From Arctopsyche grandis (Eukaryota > Arthropoda > Insecta > Trichoptera > Hydropsychidae), in assembly GCF_051622035.1 (NCBI RefSeq), contig NC_135362.1, forward strand, positions 9,613,501-9,677,500: a DNA stretch of 64,000 bases, given 5' to 3'. The translations under genes were made by a program, and so were the position numbers. Every line of letters begins with the position of its first letter. Position 1 is the stretch's first letter. The notes beneath the pieces were generated by a model. It was not told the DNA's origin. It worked only from the letters and a program-made list of their open reading frames with translations, and did no database searches. Shown piece by piece: positions 10,338 to 23,235 of the stretch.

Positions 10338-13300
10338 ATGTCCCGCTCGCGACTGTGCGTGCCGGCCGAGCTGCGGGAGCTGCTGCTGGAGTTCACGGTG
10401 TCGTGTCTGCTGGAGCAGCCGGCCGACGTGACGGCTTACGCGGCCGACTTCTTCTGCCGCCTCCGCGACGCCCGCCGCGCGCCCCCCGCCCCCGCCCCCG
10501 CCGCCTCCCGCGTCGCCCACACCCCCGACGACTCCATCATCTCGGACGAAGACGGTCAGTCGCCACACACATCCACTTACATGCATGCTCTGCGCTCTGC
10601 GCTCTGCGCTCTGTCCGATGACAGCTGGTGTGACCGATAATGGCCATGACCGCTTTTGCTCTTTTCACTCGCATTCGTACTCGGTGCGAATCGAATTCGC
10701 AAAGTCCTATGGTTCACAATGTGATAGTTCGTCGATTGCACATTGTGAAATTGGTCCGAGTCGCGTGCGCAACTTTTCATCCCCGTCCGTCGAGTGACAG
10801 TTGGGAGGGTCGTAACGTGACCGATAACTACCATGATCTTGTTTTTTTTTATTGTTATTTTCGTCCCCCTTTCTTCGATCGATAATTCGCATTTTAAAAG
10901 TACGCGATTTTGGATAATCGATATTTTGCGCAATATGTATAGAAATAATTGTAGAATAAAATATGTTTACAGTATCTAGAGCAGTGGTTCTTAACCTTTT
11001 TTGGAGGTACTGACCCCCCACCAGTTTCATATGCGCATTCACCGAACCCTTCTTAAGAGGGCTGGACACCGGCGCCTTGTCCATACAAATGTATTAGACT
11101 TCTCCCTTCCTCAATTATGGCACTAGAGAAATTATTTTTTAATATGCTATGGATATCCACCATTGGGTTGCATCTATTGTTTTATTTTTTTTGATTAGTT
11201 ATTTTTTATATGAGCTAGGAGCCGCCAAACATCAATAAAATCGCCTCTTTTTTACACCCACGAAAAGATTCCAGCGTGCCTATTTAACGGTCGATTTAAA
11301 AAAAAATACGCGCATAGTTGCACAGAAAATATCTTTCTCATACCGATGATGAAATTTTTTTAAAAATTGGTCCAGTTTTGGAGGAGAAAATATTAGAATA
11401 CGAAACCTCGATTTTGTCAATTTAAAATACGTTTTATCTGGTCGAAGCGCAACTGTCGCATTCACTCAATATATATATATATATTGATATATATTGTCGC
11501 ATTCACCCAATATATATATTGAAGAAAGGAACGGCAACAAAATTAAGGTTTCGGGTGTACAGCCCTCTTAATTGGAAAAATAAAATATGATTTTTTCAAA
11601 TTCAAAACAGGTATATATTTTACTGGTGCACAAAATGAACCGTGCATCAACATCACTGTGTTCAAAGAACAAAACCATTAAAACGTGATTTTCACACAAA
11701 CACATAATAATGAATATTTACTGCAAATCAGTGTGGCTTCTGCTGTTGCCTTTCAGAGACCAGTTCAGAAATGCGTGGCTTCACCTTGGCAAGTGCTACT
11801 CTCATGTTATTTTCGCAACAAAGTCTGTTCCTTTTCTTCGTTTTTATGTCCAGCATCCTCGAAAAGGATTGCTCGCAAAGATATGTTGTAACAAACGGTA
11901 TGAAAATCTTCAGAGCTTTCTTAACAATAACAGGGTACTTTACCATTTGTTGACACCAAAACGTTGAGAGCGTTGTTGTTCTGAAGAGTTGTTGTTGAAC
12001 CTGGCTCTGCTGAATTTCCGCCGAACCCCTGGGATTCAATCAAACCCAGGTTAAGAACCACTGATCTAGAGTAATGCGAATGTTTTTCAAATTTAAAACC
12101 AGGACATTTTTTTTCAATAACATATTTGATTAACCCTTTGAATGCTGATCAACGTCTATTGGCGTTTTGGTAACAAGGCCATGAGCCTGAAATACGCCGA
12201 TAGGCGTTGTTTTTTGAGTATGTAAAAAATAATCAAGAATACTACCCCGCTAAGCCTTTCCAGGTAGCATTGAAAAAAAATGCATTGAACATGGATCGTG
12301 TAATCCGTGTCAATGTTTATGAAGACTGGTTTACAACGGAATTTCTGAATTTATAACCATAGCAGAATTTCCCAATGGAAATCTCTAACTGCCGAGTATT
12401 TTAGTTTGTGGCTTGGCATTTAGATTGTGAGCATTTTAGGAAAAATGCATTCATTTATAGACTTTTTTTGTTTGTTTTATATTGTTCCAATATATATTAG
12501 AGAGTCTAAACACACTTTTACAAAACTCGAAATCCTCGGCAATAGTAGTAGATTTCAGTGCGATAATATAAAGGTTTCAGTGCGATAATATTGACGGTGT
12601 CTGAATCATTTTTAAAATACACAAACACATTTTTTAATAAAAACCATGGAAACTAGTCAGTGATCGATTCTGAGCTAAAAAATCAGTTGAAATTTCGATG
12701 TCGAATTTTCTCATATTCACAAAACTTCAAACATATTGATACTACATATATACATAAATAGAGAAAAAAAATCATTCATTTATTAGTATATTTAGAGATA
12801 AAATATTAATTATTAATCTTATAAGCGCGACGACTATCCAAGTAAATTATAGAGGCTATTTAGATACTCTTCAAAATCTGCGTCCACTTTGACCAAAAAA
12901 CACTATCAATTCTAGACGTAGTTCTCAGTGTGATCAATCATCGCTACAATTTCATTGATACACACACTACTGTCCATTCCCGATCACTTGAGGATCAGCT
13001 AAATGTGGTAATAAACGACACCGAGGAAGTCATCCACAGCAGAGTTCATTCGAAGATAACACATCAGAATATATTTGATATAAACGACGGATTCAAATAA
13101 TATATGTTAAGCTTTGTGAATCTTTTTGTACAATATAAAAACAAAATAAAAAAAAATTGATATAAGTAATTATAAATATTTCGTAGTACATTATTATGAT
13201 GATAATGAAAATGTGAAGTATTCAAATAATAATAAAAAAAATACAAAATCAGTTTCTGCTACTTGAAATCAGGTGTTAAATCGATTGGAGCTTATCAACT

Positions 13301-16300
13301 TGTCTATTTTTATCTAACGTATAAATCTTTAAGTGTGTGTGTTTTTTTTAACCTATTATCGGTATTGGTATTAAAATGATTCATATAAATAACAGTTGAT
13401 TATCGCAATAATCATGATCCGCAAGATTAACTCATTTGTGTGATGTTGGTTACTTTTTTTTTTTGCATAATCCATCAAATAATGGACAACAATGGACATT
13501 CAACTAATTGGGGCTAAACGTTTTAACGCTTCTCTCTTTGTATCGTAAAATATAATTTCGCAACCAAAAGCCATTTCTAAATAGGAATGTTTATTAAAAA
13601 TTGTTTAAAAGTCATTCGGAATCAATGTAGACATGTTTTTTGTAAGATTATGAGCGATTTACTTCCAGCAGTCTCACTTGTTATAGATTCTTGAAGATAA
13701 CATATAAAAAAAAAATCATAATATTTTATCATAAACAGCCGACTATTTATAGCCCTTTGCTTATATTAGCGCCGTAAATAGTTTTTCGCGCTATTCAACG
13801 CCGTTTCTTCTTCATAGTCGGTTATGAAAGAAACTACATACAAAAATAATCATTTCAGTTGAATCAATCGGACTTACCGAATGCAAAACAGAACGTGCCG
13901 TGGGTGTGTGTGTGAAAAACTGTTTCACTCTAAATTAAGTATCAAGTAGCTTGAAATACGATTCGACACATGCATATGAACCGTAAATTTGTGAAGATTG
14001 CCTCGTTACAACTTACATTTCCCGTTAAATTGCGCAATGCGAGTACAAATTGCGTGTGTGGGTATCTCGGACATAGCGAACGCACAGCCGTATATTGTGG
14101 ACATGAATGGACTCATTAAGTACGCCAACAAAGGGATAAGACCGGTCAATATGTCGGCTGAAATATAAATAACAGTTTTGGCGTTTGCTTTGACTCGCCT
14201 CGGATTGTTTGACTATTCCGGCACAAGTTATCCTTCGCCGGGTAGACTCGTTTGGGAAAATTTTTCAAAACTCGTGTGTGTGGGTACGTTCAAAAGCACG
14301 TGACACACATGTAGAGGTAAAATTATGTATGAATAGGTAAAATTTTCAAAACTGGTTCTTTCGTCGAATTAAAAACACTACGATTAACATTCAAAATAAC
14401 CAGTTTCCTGTATATTACATATGTACGCTTTACTGGAGACTATCGAACGTCGGGCTAACACGTTGTGAAATTGCATAATGTGTACTTTCAATTGAATGTA
14501 TCACCGTGTGTGTGTGTGTGTGTGTGTGTTCTTATGCTAATGATCGAAATTAGCACACTTTTAAATGCACATATTACACGTGTCCCATGTTCGGAATGCT
14601 TAATTCGAAGAATTTGTTATGTTTCTTCTTTCTTTTGTTGGGTTTTTATTTTGATCTTTTAGTGCGTCGTTACATATCTTTGAAATGTGTCTCGTGTGAT
14701 AATGTTTTGAAATTAGTATGTATTTTGTTAACAATTTGCCAAGGTTTTGTATTTTTTTAATTTTATTTTTTGACTTGTCAACTTTTAAGTTATGTGCGAC
14801 AAATGCTGAATGTAATCGTCTAAATATACACCTCAATTCAAACACACTGTAAAGATCTTATCGTCTATTTATTTTTTGATGAAATTTAGTGTTTTTTTTT
14901 TCAATTTAGTACTACTATTTCAAAGCGTGACAAAACTATTGTTGAAATTTATTATGTTGTTTTGTTTTTGAAATAATACTTAAAATATATTAAAGTTGGT
15001 TGGGATTATCTTTCAATTTAGCAAGTGGTTATGTGGCAACCTTTTTTTTATTTTTTTTTTGCAACCTAGCCAGAAAACTGCACTCAATCACTATGATCTG
15101 GCATTTTCATATATGTAGTATTAAAATGCAATTTGATGTGTTTCTACTGGGTTTATTTCATTGTTACGACTATAAAAAGTAATAGCTTTCGTATCAAAAG
15201 CAAAACGATTAAACAGTAAATTGGTTTTTAACTTTATTAGCTGTATATTATAAAAAAATCAGTATGTTTATATGATTACATATTTACAATAAGCTATTTA
15301 TGTATATATATTGTTGCGTAGGGGTGGGTGGAGGATCCAAATGAAAGGCCAAAGTCGCTTCACAGCATTTATTGATTGATTCAGGAGGTCCATGCGCAGC
15401 CAGCGCTCGTTCCAGAATGGTCTGATTTGGCCTAAGTACCTCTTTAACTAGTAAAAAGGGAAGGTCGCTCACTACAGCTTCCTCGATCCGTTTGTTTCTT
15501 CGTTTAGGCATGTACAGTTTTAAGTGAGTCTCGCGCTTTCGCGGTCCCACACTCTCAGGGTTCTAGGAATTCTACCGACCACTTTGGGTCCCGCTAGGCC
15601 AATTCGGGGGTCTCCATTGTTAGGCCCCGAATGCACTTTAGGCGGCTGATAATCCCCACGTTACAATATATATGTATATAGCTATTAGGATTTTTTCGAC
15701 TACCGGTACACCGGTATTTACCGGTAAATGAAAAAAGTTTTTTTTGTGTATTAGATAACCGTACGTGGTGACTTTCACTAAAAACGTTAACCTAGATTGA
15801 ATCATAAATGATTAAAAATAAAACTCTGGTGAATAATGTCGTATAAATGCATTAAATTTAATTTGTTATTTGAAAGTTTCGATCATTGAAACAACCGTCT
15901 GATCACATTTATTACGATTTGGTTGGATTATGTATGTAGCTAGTGAATTTATCGATTCGAAATAGCTGCATTTAATACTCAAAATTAACAAATTCCAGAC
16001 AATATAATCTACAATATGCCATTTGCATCGATTTTTATTGTAATATTATGCAAGTATATATGCCTTGTATATGTACTTAATTCGCCATAAAATTTTGACT
16101 GGTAAACCGGTATACCGGTTCCCTAATTGCTATACTGCAGCCAAGCTGTATAGAATGCTGGTTGCGTTAATTCTAACCACAGAGAGACTACTGGGTTCAA
16201 GCCCTGGTTTGACTTCGATTAAAGATAATGTATTCGGAGTATTTCTGCAGTGCTGCCGGTCAGACTTGGATAGTTGAGACATCAATTCGATCATTTCTTA

Positions 16301-19300
16301 TCGGAGTTTAGCCAATTTATCTGATTTAATTGTTGAAACGGTTCCTCATCAAACTGGCAAAACCATTCAGTACTTACTATTTGAAATTTATAATCTATAA
16401 ATTTATATATATATACAAGTTTAATAACACACGTGTCTCATAATGGGGTCTACTTCACGGAACCGAAAGTGAAAAGGTCGAAAAAGCAAATATCGGAAGG
16501 CTTTTTCAAAATCGAAAGATCTTAAGTTGAAAGATCAAAAAAAAGGATGCATGGTAAACGGTACTGTGTATATATAATATATATCAGTGGCATGCCGTGA
16601 AATTATCTCTCTTTTGGTCATACAGCCTTGTTGAATGTGCGCGCGCAGGATACGGGAGGAAATGCCTGTTCCTCTTGTTCCTGTTGTATCCTGCTCGCGC
16701 AAATTAAGTGAGGATGTACGACGGGGGTAGAGAGACTTTTACCGCACGCCACTGATATATATACCGACCGTTTTTCATATGTATGCATGATAAACGAATA
16801 TTTTCGACTTGTTCACGGTCAAACCTCATAATAGCATCGTGGTAAAATATAAATTTAAATTTAAAAAAAATTATATATTTAAAAATAATAAATGAATTTT
16901 ATATATAACAAATGAATGTATCTAAATTTTTTTTCATTATGGTTCCTGGAAATAGTTTTGCAAAGATAAATTGCTTCAAAATGGAGGATAATGAAAATGC
17001 TTCACTTTCATCAGTAAACGGTACTCCGGTTGCATCTTGTTTTATAGATTTGTCGCTAAAACTGTATTCTGAACGTCTTCACACACTTGGAGCTAGCCGC
17101 ATATACATATAAAGCATTTGATCATTAAATAAGTATTGTTTGTATAGCAAAAGTTGTGTGTTCGGGGGGTTCGACCTTTAGTAACTATTCCCATAAGAAT
17201 GAACATTCATATATGCGTGTTGTATCTATTTGCTAAATGACTAACTCGGTGGTTAAATGTAAACTGCTAAATATTCCATAATACCGGGTCTCTCATTAGG
17301 ATCAATAATGGGCAAGTGTTTTGCTGTATAGTAACATGTGAAGATTGTAGTATCTTATGTGTACATAAATGAAACTGTGTGTACGATTCGCACATGATTA
17401 TGTCAATATTTTTTATCTAATTTGGTCTGTGTTTGCCTTTTCAGAACCTCCTGTGGCTAGATTCAACTCTCGCCGCAAGTCTGTCTTCGCCGAGACGTAC
17501 GATCCTGAAGAGGACGAGGAGGATGGTGATGCAGCGTCCGCGGTGCATCCCAAATCGGACGAGCAACGGGCAAGATTGGCTGACGCCGTTCGCTCCATTT
17601 TACTATTCCGCGCTTTGGACACGCAGCAGATGAGAGACGTCTTGGACGCCATGTTTGAGAAGCGAGTCGAACCCGACGATTACATCATAAAACAGGGTGA
17701 CGACGGTGATAACTTCTACGTTATCGAAAGGTGGATTGATTGAATTTTAATTTGTATGTAGTCCGTGAACGGTTTTGTAATTGTGTTTTTTTTTTTTTCA
17801 GCGGTAAATACAACGTGTTCGTGAAGGGAGATAGCGGGGAGGAGCGTAAGGTTCACGCTTACGACGGTGCCGGAAGTTTCGGTGAGCTGGCGTTGATGTA
17901 TAACATGCCTCGTGCGGCCACCGTTCAAGCCATCACACCCGGGGCTCTTTGGGCTATGGATAGACAGACTTTCCGGCGTATTCTGCTCAAGAGTGCTTTC
18001 AAAAAGCGTAAGATGTACGAGCAGCTATTGGATCAAGTGCCCATGCTCAAGGCATTGCAGGTGTGTAATATCGTATTTATTTATTATTTAAATTGGCACA
18101 CATCTATGTATCTATGTATATATATATAAATCAATGTTTGTCTGTCACGTATATATCATTCCTATACCGTTCAACCGATTGCGATGAAACTTAAATGAGT
18201 TATTGTGTGCATGTCTGCAATGGTTTTTGTTAAAAAAAATCGCCCAATAACGGGAACGGGAAAACAGGAATGAGTGGTATTGCAACGCAATAATTTCAAA
18301 TGTGTTCGCGTCGCCACCTGCGTTGTTAGGGTAAAATAGACGAACAATTGAATAATTTCAAATGTGTTCTCCGGCTGTGCGTGCGTTATGTGGCATTGCA
18401 ATGCATGCCGGGTTCAGCTAGTACAGAATAAAATATAACAGAAAGCAGTACAGTGAGACAAAAAAAAGATACAAATATAAATTTGACTTTGTTTTTTAAA
18501 TGCTTTTTATTATTACGAAATTATGTTTACAATACATCTTATTTCTATTTTAATAGCTACTGATCTACCGATCATTTTCTATTTTACAATTTAATTTAAT
18601 TTGGTTAGTAATTATAGTATTATATTATTCTAATGTTAATCTACAGCATAATAGGAAAAAGAGCTCAAAAACCTATTTCCAATCCTTAATACAAATATAA
18701 ATGAAAATATTATACTCTATGTACAGTGAGCACCACATGGTAATATAAAGAAAAATTACAAAAACATATTAAAATTAATAAATAATGAATGATAATAAAG
18801 GTGAAGAAGCAAATCAACCACAGATTTGATTCTTCATCTTAGGCCTAAAAGTACCGAAAGAGTCAGCAAAAAGATCGAGGCAATCATCCATTCTGTGCTG
18901 TTGCACTATTAATTGATGTGTTGTTATGACAAATAGGTGGATAGAAAAGATTTGTACATGTGGTGAATCGGGCATTAGCGTTAAAATTAATTTTGTTCAA
19001 AACAGTTGTGTCAGGGACACCATTAACTATCTTATATGAAAGTAACGAAACGGTGAGACAAACTTACGATCTTGAAAAAAGAAAGTCATTATAAGTTGGT
19101 AACAATCTTACAAAACCAGTCGTATGGGATAAATGGCGCAGAAAGCGCTTCTGAATTGTCTCTAAATGATCTATATGAGTTTGGTAATAAGTAGACCATA
19201 TGACTGAAGAATACTCCATATTACTGCGAACCAAACTGTTATAGAGCAGTATTAGAGTATGCGGATTCTTAAAGGGCTTCGCAATTCGGCAGATAAATCG

Positions 19301-20173
19301 CAATAGCTTATATGAATTAGTGACTGTATGTATGGTTATTGAATATCAATGTTGTTGATTGAAAGTTAACATTGAGCGTTTGTGAAATATCAGTGGATAT
19401 TTTACAGCCAAGGTTGAATTGTTTAATAAAAATTATAGAATTAATCGATAGCTAATATTCTTATGAATGTATGTATGTATATGAAGAATTGTCATTACGG
19501 AAACTTGTTTTTTTAGTTAATAAATATTTATGACGTTTATACAAATTCATATGTTAATTTTAACGAACTACGAGAAATCTCAATGAATTTGTATGTAAAA
19601 ATATAATGTTTTATTATTTTAGCCGTACGAACGGGCGAATTTGGCCGATGCTTTAGTTCCACGACAATTTTCCGACGGAGAATTAATTATCAAACAGGGA
19701 GATTCTGCCGATGGAATGTATTTCGTTGAAGACGGCACCGTTCGAATAAGTCTCAATAGAGACGATGGCAAAGAAATGGAAATAAATCGTATAGGTATGC
19801 GTTGTTATTTTTTAATAGATGATTTTTTTTATTGAGAATTTACATTTTGATCAGTATATGTTTGTGTTTTTAGGAAAGGGTGGGTATTTTGGAGAGTTAG
19901 CGTTAGTAACTCACCGCCCACGAGCTGCTTCTGCTTATTCTGATGGCACCAGTAAAATAGCCTGTAAGTTGTTAGTCTTGCAGACGTGTGATTGTTGGAT
20001 GGGTTGAATCGATCGTAACGTTTGTATGTTGTTCTGTTTCAGTTTTAGACGTGGAAACATTCGAACGTCTTCTGGGGCCGTGCATGGAAATAATGAAACG
20101 TAATATTGACGATTACGAAGACCAGTTGATAAAAATATTCGGCTCGAAGAGCAACGTCGAGGACGTCCGATGA
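10338..20173 (+). CDS. Pka-R2: cAMP-dependent protein kinase type II regulatory subunit
   Basis: Holds the PKA catalytic subunit inactive until cAMP binds, and docks to AKAPs. Exons: 10338-10554, 17445-17730, 17802-18060, 19623-19794, 19874-19963, 20043-20173. Phases join into 384 codons plus TGA, the usual RII length. Residues 1-45 form the dimerization/docking helix region. RRKSVFAE at about 82-89 is the autophosphorylated inhibitor site that defines type II (Ser rather than Ala). cAMP-binding domain A spans roughly 118-240, with cassette [14 protein letters not shown]. Domain B follows, with cassette [14 protein letters not shown]. Both keep the Glu and Arg that contact cAMP. An acidic run (DPEEDEED) follows the inhibitor site. 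The exon 2 donor GTGGAT is weak but the phase is right. Intron 1 is 6.9 kb and transposon-rich. Very confident. Confidence 0.97.
10982..12063 (-). mobile_element. hAT transposon remnant in Pka-R2 intron 1
   Basis: Terminal inverted repeats CAGTGGTTCTTAACCTTTTT (left) and AGGTTAAGAACCACTG (right). A perfect 8-bp target duplication ATCTAGAG flanks it (10974-10981 and 12064-12071), the hallmark of hAT. Length is 1082 bp, internally deleted compared with autonomous elements. The reverse strand keeps the end of a transposase. Confidence 0.93.
11728..12039 (-). pseudogene. hAT transposase C-terminal dimerization region, truncated
   Basis: The minus strand reads [18 protein letters not shown], then [20 protein letters not shown], then NRL and a basic tail. 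This is the signature of the hAT C-terminal dimerization domain (ZBED/SCAND3-like). The upstream catalytic part is missing, so this is a remnant inside the 10982-12063 element. Confidence 0.85.
12131..12560 (+). mobile_element. piggyBac-like non-autonomous element, one end
   Basis: Begins TTAACCCTTTGAATGCTGAT at 12130. TTAA followed by CCCTTTGA is typical of piggyBac-type ends. The 430 bp that follow match the reverse complement of 27231-27680 (shared words AGCATTTTTGG-type, CTAAGCCTTTCCAGGTA, GAAATTCTGC). The far end is not clear here. No transposase frame. Confidence 0.65.
12561..15311. other. Intronic AT-rich DNA of Pka-R2
   Basis: No exon, transposon terminus or coding frame is supported here. 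A (GT)n microsatellite lies at about 14504-14530. A MITE-scale repeat may be present around 13700-13850 but I could not find paired ends. Confidence 0.4.
14504..14530. repeat. (GT)n microsatellite
   Basis: About 12 uninterrupted GT units within Pka-R2 intron 1. Confidence 0.9.
15312..15665 (-). mobile_element. Solo LTR (TGTAACGTGGG family)
   Basis: On the minus strand it starts TGTAACGTGGGGATTATCAG and ends CCACCCCTACGCAACA, giving TGT...ACA ends over 354 bp. AATAAATGCTGTGAAGCGAC near its 3' end supplies a polyadenylation signal. It is flanked by ATAT-type sequence on both sides, compatible with a short target duplication. Its 3' end is shared with 28570-28682 and its 5' end resembles the 245-bp satellite at 26114-27180. 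Confidence 0.85.
16130..16385 (+). mobile_element. tRNA-derived SINE
   Basis: A good Pol III B box, GGTTCAAGCCC, lies at about 16195-16205, preceded by an A-box-like stretch near 16150. The body after it (GGTCAGACTTGGATA, GCCAATTTATCTGATTT, GGTTCCTCATCAAA) matches 60385-60485 and 29120-29195. It is a dispersed element, not a tRNA gene, because the cloverleaf does not close. Confidence 0.75.
16450..16830. mobile_element. Foldback element carrying a nested hAT MITE
   Basis: The outer part starts with GAAAAGGTCGAAAAAGC and GCATGGTAAACGGTACTGTG and ends with inverted sequence including ATGCATGATAAACG and TTTTCGACTTG. Inside, 16585-16754 is an hAT MITE. The same arrangement occurs at 54900-55280 and in part at 39845-40165. 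Confidence 0.7.
16585..16754. mobile_element. hAT MITE (CAGTGGC family), 170 bp
   Basis: Left end CAGTGGCATGCCGTGAAATT and right end TTTTACCGCACGCCACTG are inverted. The 8-bp flanks are both ATATATAT. Related ends are at 45178-45982, 52489-52897 and 55033-55186. Confidence 0.8.
18131..18421 (+). mobile_element. Non-autonomous Helitron-like element in Pka-R2 intron 3
   Basis: Starts TCAATGTTTGTCTGTCACG and ends GCCGGGTTCAGCTAG. It sits between A and T, so the A|TC...CTAG|T pattern of Helitrons is met, with no target duplication. CAACCGATTGCGATGAAACT near 18171 is a typical insect Helitron 5' segment. A second, decayed copy is at 62267-62622. Confidence 0.75.
18470..19345 (-). mobile_element. 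5'-truncated non-LTR retrotransposon (LINE)
   Basis: On the minus strand 19303-19064 reads [16 protein letters not shown] followed by [13 protein letters not shown], the thumb region that follows the polymerase core of LINE reverse transcriptases. The 3' untranslated part (18480-18680) is nearly the same as 54530-54690, including GAGCTCTTTTTCCTATTATG. It is truncated and lacks the catalytic core. Confidence 0.85.
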
Positions 20174-23040
20174 AGTGTTTCACTTTTATGTCAGCATACA
20201 TCTCTAACCCTCCCAGCCCCGCCGACAATATTTATTATTTTCACGTCTTATGCTTTCGCCATGACCCATCATCGTCCGCATGTGTATGGAGTTTCAAATT
20301 TGCGCGCGACGTTATCTCCCGCTTGTGTTCTGGTAACCTGAAGATTACCCGGAATCGCTTATTCTGGATGAATTAGGAATATCAAGTTGCTCTTGAAAAT
20401 TTTAATTGGCTCTTGTATAGGATTCCTTCTTTTTTGTGAATTTAGAAATTGAAAGTGTATTTTTATGATGTTAATAAAAAAATAATTTCATACTTTTCCA
20501 TTCATTCACGTTCACTGATACTTCTTTTTATTATTATTATTTATTTATTGGTTCATCTAGTTAGTGGGTGTATTGTTTTTTTTTTTCCATATTCATCTTT
20601 TTTTATTATTTGTTTGATTATAAATATTTTAAATTTTATCATGTGAACAAGCGATTTGTTTATTAAAACGTGTTACATTATTATTTTTCAAGTTAATGTT
20701 TTATTATTATTCTATTTTAATGTTATGTTTATGATTGTATATGCAGATAATTTCATTGAACGACTTATAAAATTTGCAATTTTACATATCAAATGGTTTA
20801 ATACATAAGGGGGCGTATATTGCACTTTGGGGACTATATTTTTGTAGAATGTCTGCTGGTGAATTATAATGCTTAACCCTCCAAGTGCGCTAGGTGGATT
20901 TACGATGTTATACTGATATAGGTTTTTGGCATGATCAAATTTAATTAAAATAATAATATAATTAAAAAATAAGGTTTATAAAAAAAAGCTCACTGGATAT
21001 CTTGCGAATCACGACTAGAGCTGTTCAGTGAAATCATTAACAGATATTAAATTAAGATTCGTTTAAGTTTTGGAGACTAAATTTCTCAAATGCATTTTTT
21101 ATATCATAGTTTATACTGTTATAGCTGGAATAACTGATAATCAGTAAAACTGAAATAAATGATACAGAGATGATTGACCATACATTTTGCACTTTATTAT
21201 AAAAAAAATATAGGTAATACATAATGGAAAAATTTAAAAGTCGTCTACATTTATATCATTTTAATAACACTATAATAATTTCGGGTAGTCTTGGAAAAAT
21301 CTTAATTTGCAGTGGATATAATAGTCTTTATCATTCGGCTTAGTACTTACATTGCAAAGAAAAAAAAACATAATATTTGTATACTAGTACACAGGTAAAT
21401 ATGTGTCTTAAATCAAATAACTTAAGAAATTTAACATTGTATTTTTGCTTTCTTTTGTTTTGCTTTTATTTTATTATTTAAATTTTACTAGGCTTTCGAT
21501 TCACATGTTTTTCTTACTTGATTTGAAGCTAAGAATTGTTTTTGAAAAAATGCTAAATCGAATATATGGCTTTCTTATCACACAATTTGATATTGGTTAT
21601 GGATATTAATAATTTAATTTTAAATGCAATAATCTAAATAAATAATTTTAAATGCATCTATGCACAAATGTTGGTTAATTTATTTTGCACAATTGTTTTG
21701 TTTGTTTTTAATCAAAGAGGGCATTTAATTTTTCTATTACAGAATTATCAAAATGAATTATTATAAATGTGTCTACTTTATGACTGACAAAAAAAATGTA
21801 TGTCTTATGACCAATTTTCCGCTATCTTGTGATAAAACAATCTATTTTATAATAATCTATGATCTTCTTGGAAGAAACTAAATCAAATTTTTGTTTTTTC
21901 GTTTTATCTTATTCTTAATCGACGTGTTAAATGTAAATACTTTTAGTTTTATCGAATATTTTGTGCCATTTCTGCACGTCAACGTCGTGAATGAGGTTGT
22001 TGTGTGTGTCAACTTTACATATTGATTATGATTCTCGACATTTTTTATTTATCAATTCGCCCATAGTGAATTAGGTAGTGAAATTTTTATGCACTTTTTA
22101 CACAGGTTTTATCTTTGTTGTTGTTGTTTTGTTTTATAATGGACCGTTGTTTTATTTGATTGAATATGAGAAAATTTTCAAGGTTTCGTTTAGTGCGTAC
22201 TGTGACCAAATAATTGTGTTCAAGCATACTTTAGGATTTTATTCATTATTGTTCAGTTTATAGCGCTGTTGAATCTCAAAGTCTAGTCGTTCGTATTCAT
22301 TTGATAATTTCTGTATTAGTACAATTAAATATATATGTACCGTTTCTAAGGTATATATGTATATTTATTACTTTGTTTCTGTTGGTTTCAGTGAAAAGTA
22401 ATCTGTTAATAAATCGACGTTATGTATGTTTTTTTTTTTTTTAAATTCATTTTCTTCTAACGTATCCTAACGTTTTAGGTGGGGCTTTATTCGTTTATTT
22501 AATTTCGACGGCTTCCATTTTAATGAATTGATGTTTCACCTATTTATAACATTTAAAAATTGCGAGCAATTTAGTACAAAATCATCATTGTAAATGTTGA
22601 TTTTTTATTTTTAATAATTTTTAACATTAATTTCTCGGTGCAATAAAGTATCTATAAATTAATTTTAAATCTGAATTAATGGATGTATTTCGTTAGCAAA
22701 TAATTATTTAATCTTATGTAGAAGAGATTTGTTGTCCTCGCGTGTGGACTAAGCAACTTGTAATTTCAGTAGATTTGCTCTTGTCGAGTCCGGTTAACAA
22801 TTTTATGTAGTTAATGTGTCCCCCATACTCCCTCGTTTATGATTGTATCAATGTATTTAAAAGGTTGATTATTAAGGATGTCCAAAAGTCTGTCGTTTGT
22901 TTGAAAGGAGTCTGATCTATGTTATAATCATTAATATATGTGTCTCCTATTTAATCTCTGTTGTACATGTTGTCTGTGTAATTTTTTCAGATGGCCCTAA
23001 TTTCAGTTCTAACATTTTATCTAATCTTTTTTTTATTTAC
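20174..23040 (+). other. Probable 3'UTR of Pka-R2 and following AT-rich DNA
   Basis: No coding frame is supported. AATAAA-type signals occur, for example near 20470 and 22641, and either could end the transcript. RNA data would decide. The stretch is strongly T-rich on the plus strand. Confidence 0.4.
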
Positions 23041-23235
23041 TTATATCCCAGTGGTTAGAGTTGTGTCTTTCGGTAGCAGACGTTGCCGGATCTAATGCCA
23101 CTGGCACCAAATCAATCCGTCATAATTGAAACTTATTTTTAAGGCTTGTTTTTGGATCCTAAATTATCAGTTTACTATTGATTAAATTGGCCAATTACTT
23201 TAATTAATTGTTGACAATTTATTAGAGCAGTGTAT
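23041..23235 (+). mobile_element. Possible tRNA-derived SINE
   Basis: An A-box-like AGTGGTTAGAGTTG at 23051 is followed about 40 bases later by a weak B-box-like GCCGGATCTAATGCC. The body includes TTGGCCAATTA and ends in AT-rich DNA. It resembles the tail of the SINEs at 16130 and 60295 only weakly. Confidence 0.45.

Noticed and set aside
10158-10586. 142-codon Gly/Val/Arg-rich frame opposite Pka-R2 exon 1
   Set aside because: Antisense to the GC-rich first exon and promoter; no family resemblance.
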